Source: SZAS-103 sp038316385
GTDB taxonomy: Bacteria > Pseudomonadota > Gammaproteobacteria > Xanthomonadales > Xanthomonadaceae
Direction of reading: 5' to 3'
DNA length: 61,744 nt
Assembly (NCBI GenBank): GCA_038316385.1
Contig: JBBQAN010000015.1
Location: forward strand, 1 to 61,744
Shown: positions 44,085-51,512 of the stretch, in pieces
Position numbering within the stretch: the stretch's first letter is position 1
Layout of the letters: every line of letters starts with the position of its first letter
Notes under the pieces: model-generated
What the model was told of the DNA's origin: nothing
What the model saw: only the letters and a program-made list of their open reading frames with translations
Database searches by the model: none
Made by a program: the position numbers and the translations under genes

Positions 44085-45335
44085 GTGAGCCAGATCGATC
44101 CCAATCGGGGCATGGCCGGTGAACGCATCCTGCTCGGCGTGAGCGGCGGCATCGCCGCGTACAAGGCTGTCGAACTCGTACGCCGGTTGCGCGATGCCGG
44201 CGCCGAAGTCCGGGTCGTGCTGACCGAAGCGGCGGCGCATTTCGTCGGCGCCGCGACATTCCAGGCCTTGTCCGGGAATCCCGTGCGCAGTTCGCTGTGG
44301 GATCCGGCGGCCGAGGCGGCGATGGGCCATATCGAACTTGCACGCTGGGCATCGCGCATCGTAATCGCGCCGACCAGCGCCGACGTCCTCGCGCGGCTCG
44401 CGCATGGGCACGCGAACGATCTGCTCAGCACGCTGTGCCTGGCGACGACCGCACCACTCGCGCTTGCCCCGGCCATGAACAACCGCATGTGGATGCATCC
44501 GGCAACGCAGGCGAATGTCGCGCTGCTGCGCGAACGCGGTGCACTGTTGATCGGGCCGGATGATGGTGCGCAGGCCTGCGGCGAATTTGGACCGGGGCGC
44601 ATGAGCGAACCCGATGCGATCGTCGTCGCGTTGATCGCCGCGCATGCGCACCCGAAGAATGGCCGGTTGCAAGGGCAGCGTGTACTGGTCAGCGCCGGGC
44701 CGACCTATGAGGATCTCGATCCGGTGCGCTATCTCGGCAATCGCAGTTCCGGCAAGATGGGTTTCGCGCTGGCGACTGCGGCAGTCGAACTCGGTGCGGA
44801 CGTGACCCTGGTCGCGGGTCCGGTCGCGTTGCCGACGCCGACCGGTGTGCATCGCATCGACGTGCGCCGCGCAACCGAAATGCGCGATGCGGTGATCGCT
44901 AAGCTGCCGCAGGACATTTACATCGGTGCGGCGGCGGTCGCCGATTACATGCCGGCGCGCATGACGAGCGACAAGATCAAGAAGCCGACAGACGTTGTTT
45001 CGCGCGATTCCGGGCTGACGCTGGATCTCGTGCGCACGCCTGACATCCTCGCCGAAGTCGCCGCGCATCCGCAGCGTCCGCGGCTGGTGGTCGGATTCGC
45101 TGCGGAAACCGGCAATCTCGCCGAATCGGCACGCGAGAAACTGCAATGCAAGCGCGTGGATGCGATCGCGGCCAATCGGGTCGGTGTCGCCGGCAGCGGT
45201 TTCGACTGCGACAGCAATGCGCTTAGCGTGTACTGGAATGGCGGGCAGGCAGAATTGGGCCCTGCATCTAAAACCCAAATCGCGCGCGAACTGCTCGAAC
45301 TACTGCTGGCACGCGTTTCGGCAACGCAGGCATGA
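44085..45335 (+). CDS. coaBC: Bifunctional phosphopantothenoylcysteine decarboxylase/phosphopantothenate-cysteine ligase CoaBC
   Basis: Two steps of coenzyme A synthesis in one 416-residue protein. The N-terminal flavin-dependent CoaC half has GVSGGIAAYK and the PAMNNRMW loop; the C-terminal CoaB half has SAGPTYEDLDPVRYLGNRSSGKMG and KIKKP near the active site. The start is GTG at 44085. Its TGA overlaps the dut ATG as ATGA, coupling the two. Confidence 0.95.
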   Translation: MSQIDPNRGMAGERILLGVSGGIAAYKAVELVRRLRDAGAEVRVVLTEAAAHFVGAATFQALSGNPVRSSLWDPAAEAAMGHIELARWASRIVIAPTSADVLARLAHGHANDLLSTLCLATTAPLALAPAMNNRMWMHPATQANVALLRERGALLIGPDDGAQACGEFGPGRMSEPDAIVVALIAAHAHPKNGRLQGQRVLVSAGPTYEDLDPVRYLGNRSSGKMGFALATAAVELGADVTLVAGPVALPTPTGVHRIDVRRATEMRDAVIAKLPQDIYIGAAAVADYMPARMTSDKIKKPTDVVSRDSGLTLDLVRTPDILAEVAAHPQRPRLVVGFAAETGNLAESAREKLQCKRVDAIAANRVGVAGSGFDCDSNALSVYWNGGQAELGPASKTQIARELLELLLARVSATQA

Positions 45336-45790
45336 TCCGTGACGTGGAAATGCGCATCCTTGACCCGCGTCTGGGTCGCGACTTCCCGCTGCCGGATTAT
45401 GCGACCTCAGGATCGGCTGGCATGGATCTGCGCGCGATGATCGATGCTGAACTCATCCTCGCGCCGGGAGCCACCACGCTGATCCCTACCGGGATCGCGA
45501 TCCATATCGGCGATCCCGGATTGTGCGCCGTCGTGCTGCCGCGTTCCGGTCTTGGCCACAAACACGGTTTCGTTCTCGGCAATCTGGTCGGCCTGATCGA
45601 TGCGGACTATCAGGGGCCATTGATGGTGAGCGGATGGAATCGCAGCGGCAATGCCTTTACCATCGCCCCGGGGGATCGCGTTGCGCAGCTGGTGTTTTTG
45701 CCAGTCGCGCGGGTCGCCCTGCGGGTGGTGTCGGAGTTCGTGGACAGCGCACGCGGCACGGGTGGTTTCGGCCATACCGGCGTGGGCTGA
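45332..45790 (+). CDS. dut: dUTP diphosphatase (dUTPase)
   Basis: A trimeric dUTPase of 152 residues that hydrolyses dUTP to dUMP and PPi, keeping uracil out of DNA. The motifs are present in order: GSAGMDLRA, PRSGLGHKHG, GLIDADYQG, RVAQLVF and the C-terminal RGTGGFGHTG arm. It overlaps coaBC by ATGA and is followed 73 bases on by the phosphohexomutase gene, the coaBC-dut-algC order seen in pseudomonads. Confidence 0.96.
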   Translation: MIRDVEMRILDPRLGRDFPLPDYATSGSAGMDLRAMIDAELILAPGATTLIPTGIAIHIGDPGLCAVVLPRSGLGHKHGFVLGNLVGLIDADYQGPLMVSGWNRSGNAFTIAPGDRVAQLVFLPVARVALRVVSEFVDSARGTGGFGHTGVG

Positions 45791-45863
45791 CACTGCGTTC
45801 AGCAATCTGTGGGATGCGCACGGATGCGCGTCAAACATGCAGCGCGTCGCACAGGGGAAACAA

Positions 45864-48194
45864 ATGGACGATGCAGGCAAGCAAGTCGATGAAGGCAAGG
45901 ATCTTGGTGCGGCGATCAAGAAAGTGCTGCTGCGCTTTCGCCTGCCCATCGCAGCGGCATTGTTCCTGCTCGCATTGGTATTCGGTTGGGATGCATGGAA
46001 CCAGGGCGCGGCGGGGCGTGCAAGCCAGAATGTGGCTTCCGAATCGCATCGCATCAAGAGCGAAGTCGAGCAAACTCTTGCTGCTTTGACCCAGCATTTC
46101 AACGACCGTCTTTCCGACAAGTCTGTCGTCGCCGCAGTTGTGGTTGGGGACAACGCTGCCGCTGCGAAGGCGCTCGTTACAGGCTGGAGCGGTGCCGGCA
46201 AGGCGGAATTCATCGCTCCGGACCTGACAACGCAATACGCCAACGCCAAAAGTTTTGGCTATGGCCGGATTGCGGTACTCGACAAGGCGCTGCAATCTGG
46301 AGCAACCGCGATTGCGGTTGCGCGCGTGAATGGAGAGCCGAGTTTGCTACTGGCCGGCTTGGTCAAGCAGGAGGGTGAAGTCAAGGCGCTTGCCCTGCTG
46401 CCATTGCCGCTGGATACCATCACCGGCCCGGTGCAGGCCGCGAATGCAGGCGGCGGTTATCTTGACTTGCGCTACCACGGCTTCACGGTCACCAGGATCG
46501 GCAATCCCAAGATTGGTTTGCTGGGCGATATGGTACGAACCGATGTCGGCGACAGCGGTTTCCGAGTGCGGTCCGCCAGCCCGGTGCTGGCGCAGAGCAG
46601 CTTCGGTCTCGGACCGATTGCCGACTATATTCTGGCGTTGCTGTTGATGATCGGCGCTGTGGCCATGCTCCGGTACTGCAGCAAGTGGATCGCCCAAGAC
46701 GCAGGTCAGACATCCGTCGAAGAAGCCGACGCGACTACGCTTGCCGATCTCATGGAAAGCGAACGCCAGGCCGCGCCACCGGTCGTGGTCCGCGAAGCCC
46801 CAAAACGTGCGGCTGTGGCGATCGAGCGCAGCATCTTCCGCGCCTACGACATCCGAGGCGTGGTGGGCCAGACCCTCGATGCGGGCGTCGCAAAGTTGAT
46901 CGGGCAGGCGATCGGCACCGCGATGGAAGAACAGGGATTGAAGGACATCGTGGTCGGTCGCGACGGCCGGCTATCGGGGCCGGCAATGTCCGATGCCTTG
47001 ATCGAAGGCCTGCGCCTCGCTGGTCGCGACGTGATCGATATCGGCGAAGCGCCGACGCCGCTGTGCTACTTCGCTGCATTCCAGTTGCGCACGGGTTCGT
47101 GCGTGGCGGTCACCGGCAGCCACAATCCGCCGGACTACAACGGCTTCAAGATCGTGCTCGGCGGCGACACCCTGGCTGGCGATGCAATCCATGCGTTGTA
47201 CGAACGCATGGCTGAAGATCGCCTGCACAAGACCGCAACGCCCGGCATGTTGTCGCAACGCGAAGTCGCCGCTGATTACATCCATCGCATCGCCGAGGAC
47301 GTGCAACTCGAACGCAAGCTCAAGGTCGTGGTGGATTGCGGCAATGGCGTTGCCGGAATGATTGCGCCGGAAGTCCTGGAGGCGATCGGCTGCGAGGTGA
47401 TTCCGATCTTCTGCGAGGTGGACGGGAATTTCCCGAACCATCATCCTGACCCTAGCGAGCCGAAGAACCTCGCCGATGCAATCCACATGGTGCAGCGCCT
47501 GGAGGCTGATATCGGCCTGGCATTCGACGGCGATGGCGACCGTCTCGGCGTGGTCACCCGCGCCGGCGAGATTATCTATCCCGATCGCCTGCTGATGCTG
47601 TTCGCCGCCGACGTGCTGGAGCGCAATCCCGGCGCCTGCATCGTCTACGACGTCAAATGCACCGGACACCTGGCCGGGCATATCCTGCGCCACGGCGGTA
47701 GTCCACTGATGTGGAAGACCGGACATTCGCTGATCAAGGCCAAGATGAAGGAGACCGGCGCCGAACTGGCCGGTGAGATGAGCGGCCACTTCTTCTTCAA
47801 GGAACGCTGGTACGGTTTCGACGATGGCATCTACGCGGCTGCGCGTCTGCTGGAAATCCTCGCCAGTCGCGATGAGAATGCCGACGCGGTGTTCGCCGAG
47901 TTGCCGAAAGGTTTCAGCACGCCCGAGCTCAAGGCCGCATTGCCCGAAGGCGAGAACCACGCGTTCATCGACAAGTTCCGCGAACAGGCGAAGTTTGAAG
48001 GTGCGCGCGTGACGATCATCGACGGCGTACGCGCCGACTGGCCGGATGGCTGGGGACTGGTGCGCGCCTCCAACACCACGCCCGTGCTGGTGATGCGCTT
48101 CGACGCCGATACCTCGGCCGCGTTGCAGCGCATCCAGAACGTGTTCCGCCAGCAATTGCTGGCGGTCAAGCCGGATCTGACGCTGCCGTTCTGA
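45864..48194 (+). CDS. Membrane-fused phosphomannomutase/phosphoglucomutase (AlgC/XanA type)
   Basis: A 776-residue protein. Residues 320-776 form a complete alpha-D-phosphohexomutase with phosphoserine Ser419 in TGSHNP, Mg loop DGDGDRLG and sugar loop GEMSGHFFF; it interconverts hexose 6- and 1-phosphates for LPS and exopolysaccharide. Before it come a helix (26-42), a ~205-residue probably periplasmic region with sensor-like character (45-250), and a second helix (252-272). AGGGGA precedes the ATG at 45864; the open frame extends back into dut. Long forms are known in pseudomonads and xanthomonads, but the extension's role is unclear. Confidence 0.92.
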   Translation: MDDAGKQVDEGKDLGAAIKKVLLRFRLPIAAALFLLALVFGWDAWNQGAAGRASQNVASESHRIKSEVEQTLAALTQHFNDRLSDKSVVAAVVVGDNAAAAKALVTGWSGAGKAEFIAPDLTTQYANAKSFGYGRIAVLDKALQSGATAIAVARVNGEPSLLLAGLVKQEGEVKALALLPLPLDTITGPVQAANAGGGYLDLRYHGFTVTRIGNPKIGLLGDMVRTDVGDSGFRVRSASPVLAQSSFGLGPIADYILALLLMIGAVAMLRYCSKWIAQDAGQTSVEEADATTLADLMESERQAAPPVVVREAPKRAAVAIERSIFRAYDIRGVVGQTLDAGVAKLIGQAIGTAMEEQGLKDIVVGRDGRLSGPAMSDALIEGLRLAGRDVIDIGEAPTPLCYFAAFQLRTGSCVAVTGSHNPPDYNGFKIVLGGDTLAGDAIHALYERMAEDRLHKTATPGMLSQREVAADYIHRIAEDVQLERKLKVVVDCGNGVAGMIAPEVLEAIGCEVIPIFCEVDGNFPNHHPDPSEPKNLADAIHMVQRLEADIGLAFDGDGDRLGVVTRAGEIIYPDRLLMLFAADVLERNPGACIVYDVKCTGHLAGHILRHGGSPLMWKTGHSLIKAKMKETGAELAGEMSGHFFFKERWYGFDDGIYAAARLLEILASRDENADAVFAELPKGFSTPELKAALPEGENHAFIDKFREQAKFEGARVTIIDGVRADWPDGWGLVRASNTTPVLVMRFDADTSAALQRIQNVFRQQLLAVKPDLTLPF

Positions 48195-48262
48195 GCGAGC
48201 GTGGCTGATACTGCCCAGCTCTGCGCGTTGCTGGGTGATAGCCGCAGCAGCGTCGCAAAGGT

Positions 48263-48964
48263 TCAGCCTTTGGGCGGGATCGCCGGTGAGGTGGCGTCCG
48301 GCGCAGCGGGTTTGTCGGTGGCGTCGGCGCTTTCGGCGGCAGCGCGCAACCTGCGGTAACGGGCAATTTCCGCAGCGCTCTCCTGGCGCAGGCTCGCGGT
48401 CTGCGCTTGCTGCTGCACCTGGGCTTTTTGTTGGCCAAGGATCTGCATATGCACGATCAGGATTTTCCTCGCCAGGTCGGCATTCACCTGCTCACCGGTC
48501 AGTTCAAGATTGGAGGCCGCATTCAACAGCGCGATCAGACTCTGCTGCTGGCTTTCCAGTTCGATCTGGATCGTCTTGAGCGATTCGGTTTGCTGATCGA
48601 ACCGATCGGCGTAGGCGCGTTTGAGTTCGGCCTCGGTCGGATAGGAAGACAGCAGCACCTGGTCGGTTTGCTTGGCCTTTTCGAGTAATTCGGCGACCTT
48701 GGCATCCGCCGCCGCTTTTGCTTCTGCAGCGGTTTTTTCTTCGGCGGTCTGGGCGCGCTCGACCTGTTTCAAGGTAACGCCGGTCTTGGAGATTTCCTGA
48801 CGCGCCTGATTGAGTGCTTCCGGCGGCAGATCGTCGCTGTAGTGATCCTTGCCGTCGGCGCTCACCCAATGGTAGAGCTTGGGCGGGGCGTCCTGCGCAT
48901 ACGCCAGTGGCGCTGCGATCGACAGGGTCATGGCGATGGCGAGTGCTGTGTGCGGAATATTCAT
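48263..48964 (-). CDS. DUF4124 domain periplasmic protein
   Basis: A 233-residue exported protein. The signal peptide (MNIPHTALAIAMTLSIAAPLAYA) is followed by a DUF4124 domain (KLYHWVSADGKDHYSDDLPPEA) and then a long helical, Gln/Glu/Ala-rich, probably coiled-coil region (70-200). Function unknown. GGAG precedes the ATG at 48964 by about 7 bases; a Met 5 codons upstream is less likely. It lies 23 bases after pyrE on the same strand. Confidence 0.82.
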   Translation of the reverse strand: MNIPHTALAIAMTLSIAAPLAYAQDAPPKLYHWVSADGKDHYSDDLPPEALNQARQEISKTGVTLKQVERAQTAEEKTAAEAKAAADAKVAELLEKAKQTDQVLLSSYPTEAELKRAYADRFDQQTESLKTIQIELESQQQSLIALLNAASNLELTGEQVNADLARKILIVHMQILGQQKAQVQQQAQTASLRQESAAEIARYRRLRAAAESADATDKPAAPDATSPAIPPKG

Positions 48965-48987
48965 GGGATTCTCCGACAACGGTCGTT

Positions 48988-49638
48988 TCAGGCGCCGTTT
49001 GCGTAGCGCCGACGATACGCCGAAAGTGCGTCAAAGTGCGCGGCCAGATCGGTCCGGCCATCGGCGAGTTGCAACAGTTCGTCCAGACCGGCGATGGCGA
49101 GCACGGGAATGCCGAATTCGGCGCTCACGGCATCGGTGGCCGACGATGCGCTATCGCCGCTGCGTTCTTGCCGATCCAGCGCGATCAACACGCCGCAGGG
49201 AATTCCGCCGGCATTGCGGATGATCTGGATCGCTTCGCGGATCGCGGTGCCGGCGGTGATCACGTCGTCGACGATCAGCACGCGTTTTCCGGACAGAGAA
49301 GCGCCGATCAGCAGTCCGCCTTCGCCGTGATCCTTGGCTTCCTTGCGGTTGAATGCGAGTGGCGCATCGCGGCCTTGCGCGGCCAGCGCGACCGCGACTG
49401 CGGTTGCGAGCGGAATACCCTTGTAGGCCGGGCCGAACAGCACGTCGAATTCCAGCTTCGCTGCGATCAGGGTTTGCGCATAGGCCGCTCCCAATGTGGC
49501 GAGCGCGGCGCCGCTGTCGAAGCGGCCGGCATTGAAGAAATACGGGCTGATGCGTCCGGATTTCAGGATGAATTCGCCGAAGCGCAATGCGTCGCGCGCG
49601 AGTGCGTCTTCCAGGAATTGGCGTTGGTGATCCTGCAT
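48988..49638 (-). CDS. pyrE: Orotate phosphoribosyltransferase
   Basis: PyrE joins orotate to PRPP to make OMP in pyrimidine synthesis. The 216-residue length is normal. FNAGRFDSG, LFGPAYKGIPLA, FNRKEAKDHGEGG and the PRPP motif VLIVDDVITAGTA are all present. I start at MQDHQRQF; the frame extends to 49830 inside the upstream Mur ligase gene but is not coding there. It is probably the fourth gene of a minus-strand run after cphB, cphA and the Mur ligase. Confidence 0.95.
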   Translation of the reverse strand: MQDHQRQFLEDALARDALRFGEFILKSGRISPYFFNAGRFDSGAALATLGAAYAQTLIAAKLEFDVLFGPAYKGIPLATAVAVALAAQGRDAPLAFNRKEAKDHGEGGLLIGASLSGKRVLIVDDVITAGTAIREAIQIIRNAGGIPCGVLIALDRQERSGDSASSATDAVSAEFGIPVLAIAGLDELLQLADGRTDLAAHFDALSAYRRRYANGA

Positions 49639-49700
49639 GTTGGTGCATTCGCGAGGCGGGGAAGCGATTGTCGCGCAACACGACGCTTCGGTGTTGCAGA

Positions 49701-51512
49701 TCAGGTGTTCGGCAGGGGCTGCTGCGGATGCCATCCGTGTTCGGCGAGTCGATCCAGCAAGGACGCGACCTGTATCCGTGCGAGCTTGCCGTGGATGGGC
49801 AGCACCACTGTATCGCCCGCGCGTGCCCACGCGAGCAGTCCGCGCGCGGCTTCGAGTTCGTCGCTGCAGAACGGCATCGCGTCCGCCGCGATGCCTTCGG
49901 CCAGCAGGGTTCTGCGCAGGATCGCGGCGACTTCACCGGGAGCACGTCCGCGCAACATGCCGGCGATGTCCTTGAGCGCGACGCGAGCCGGTTTGAATGC
50001 CGCTGCGGTCGTTGCGAGCGCGCGGATGTCGTCATCGCTGCGATCGCCGGCCTGGCCGAGCAGCAGACCGAATCGGCCGTTGCTGCGTTGCACGCCGGCG
50101 ACTTGCAGCAGTCCGCGCAGGCCATCCGGGTTGTGCGCGTAGTCGAGCCACACGTCGATGCCAGCCAGCAACCAACGCTGCAGTCGCCCGGGATTGTCGG
50201 CATGGCTCACGCCGAAATGCGCCAGCACGCCGGCAATCGTCGACGGCGCGATGCCGAGCGCGATTGTCGCGAGCGACGCGGCGAGGATATTGGAAATGTT
50301 GTAGCGCGCATTGCCGCCTGCGCTCAGCGGCATCGCGTCGATCGCGCCAAGATCGTGGGCGGTGTTCGCGTATGTCAGTCGCACTCGGCCATTGCGCAGG
50401 CCGCACGTCGCACCGCCGCGTGCGCGATGCACTTCGAGAAACATGTCGCCGTCGTCGAGCGCGAACCAGCCGAGCGGGCAATCGAGACCATCGGCATGCG
50501 CGCGCAAGGTCGCGTCATCGGCATTGAGCACCAGCAGTCCATCGCGATCGAGCGCGCGCGCGACGGTGAGTTTGACCCGTGCAAGCGCATCCAGGTCGTG
50601 CACGCCGTAAGCGCCGAAATGGTCGGCGCTGATATTGGTGACGATCGCTGCCTGCGCGCGTTGCATCGCGAGCCCGCGCCGCAGGATGCCGCCGCGCGCA
50701 GTTTCCAGGATCGCCGCTTGCACTTCGGGTTGGCGCAATACAGCACGCGCGCCGGCCGGCCCGGAATAGTCGCCGGTCGCGTGCTGCGCTGTATCGATGA
50801 ACAAGCCATCAGTGCAGCTATAACCGGTACACCAGCCGTGCGCGCGCGCCATCGCGGCGAGCAGGCGCACCGTCGTAGTCTTGCCGTTGGTGCCGGTGAC
50901 CAGCGCGAGCGGCACATCGTGCAGCGCCGACCAGTCGATCGCGTCCAGCTCAGGCAACGCATTTGGCGGCCAGTCATGCGCGCCATCGCCTTCGCCAAGG
51001 GTGATCGCATCGTCGTCTATCAACAGCGCCACGTGATGCGCCTGCGCGGCGTGTTGGAGAGCGATCAATTGCGGTCGCGCCTCACTGGCAGCAAGTGCGC
51101 GCAAGGTCGCCAGCGCCGATGCTTCGTCCCAGCTTGCGGCATAACCAGGTGCATGGAAGCGCTCGAAGCAGGTGTCTGCGCCCGCGTCGGCGATGCTCGC
51201 CAGCCACGCCCATTCGTTGACATCAGTTGCAGCGAATAATTGGTCGAGCGGCGCAGCGAAAGCCAAGGTCGCACCGCTTGCATGGATTTGCGCGAAGGCC
51301 GCAGCGTCGAACCAGCCCAGCGCGATGCGTGCCTTCGCGATGCGTGCCCGCCATGCATCGAGCAGCGTGGCATCGACGATGATTCCATCCGTCTCCAGCG
51401 CAGCGCCGGTGTCGACGAAATACGGATTCGCGCCAAGCAGTCGGCGCGAATCCGAAAATGGCGTTGCGCTCGGCTGCTGCTCCTGCCAGATATTCCCTGG
51501 CCGCATGCTCAA
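49701..51512 (-). CDS. Mur-ligase-type cyanophycin synthetase homologue without ATP-grasp (CphA'-like)
   Basis: A 603-residue protein. From about residue 200 it matches the Mur ligase half of cyanophycin synthetase: P-loop VTGTNGKTTT (205-214), ETARGGILRRGL, NISADHFG, and a C-terminal LLLGQAGDRSDDDIRAL that parallels VVVTGPGDRRDEDLRDI in CphA. The first ~190 residues are not an ATP-grasp domain: I see no K-x-G-x-x-G-R-G lysine/glycine motif. It could therefore perform only an Arg-like side-chain ligation, or modify or regulate CphA. Its ATG overlaps the cphA stop as ATGA, so the two are coupled. CphA' proteins are known beside cphA in some betaproteobacteria, role unresolved. Confidence 0.8.
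   Translation of the reverse strand: MSMRPGNIWQEQQPSATPFSDSRRLLGANPYFVDTGAALETDGIIVDATLLDAWRARIAKARIALGWFDAAAFAQIHASGATLAFAAPLDQLFAATDVNEWAWLASIADAGADTCFERFHAPGYAASWDEASALATLRALAASEARPQLIALQHAAQAHHVALLIDDDAITLGEGDGAHDWPPNALPELDAIDWSALHDVPLALVTGTNGKTTTVRLLAAMARAHGWCTGYSCTDGLFIDTAQHATGDYSGPAGARAVLRQPEVQAAILETARGGILRRGLAMQRAQAAIVTNISADHFGAYGVHDLDALARVKLTVARALDRDGLLVLNADDATLRAHADGLDCPLGWFALDDGDMFLEVHRARGGATCGLRNGRVRLTYANTAHDLGAIDAMPLSAGGNARYNISNILAASLATIALGIAPSTIAGVLAHFGVSHADNPGRLQRWLLAGIDVWLDYAHNPDGLRGLLQVAGVQRSNGRFGLLLGQAGDRSDDDIRALATTAAAFKPARVALKDIAGMLRGRAPGEVAAILRRTLLAEGIAADAMPFCSDELEAARGLLAWARAGDTVVLPIHGKLARIQVASLLDRLAEHGWHPQQPLPNT

Noticed and set aside
43957..44352. 132-codon N-terminal extension of RadC
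   Set aside because: It would overlap coaBC on the other strand and is absent from the family; MKICDWPTDERPRE is the usual start.
48213..48234. CCCAGC/GCTGGG hairpin between the phosphohexomutase and DUF4124 genes
   Set aside because: Short stem and no T-run on either strand, so not called a terminator despite its convergent position.
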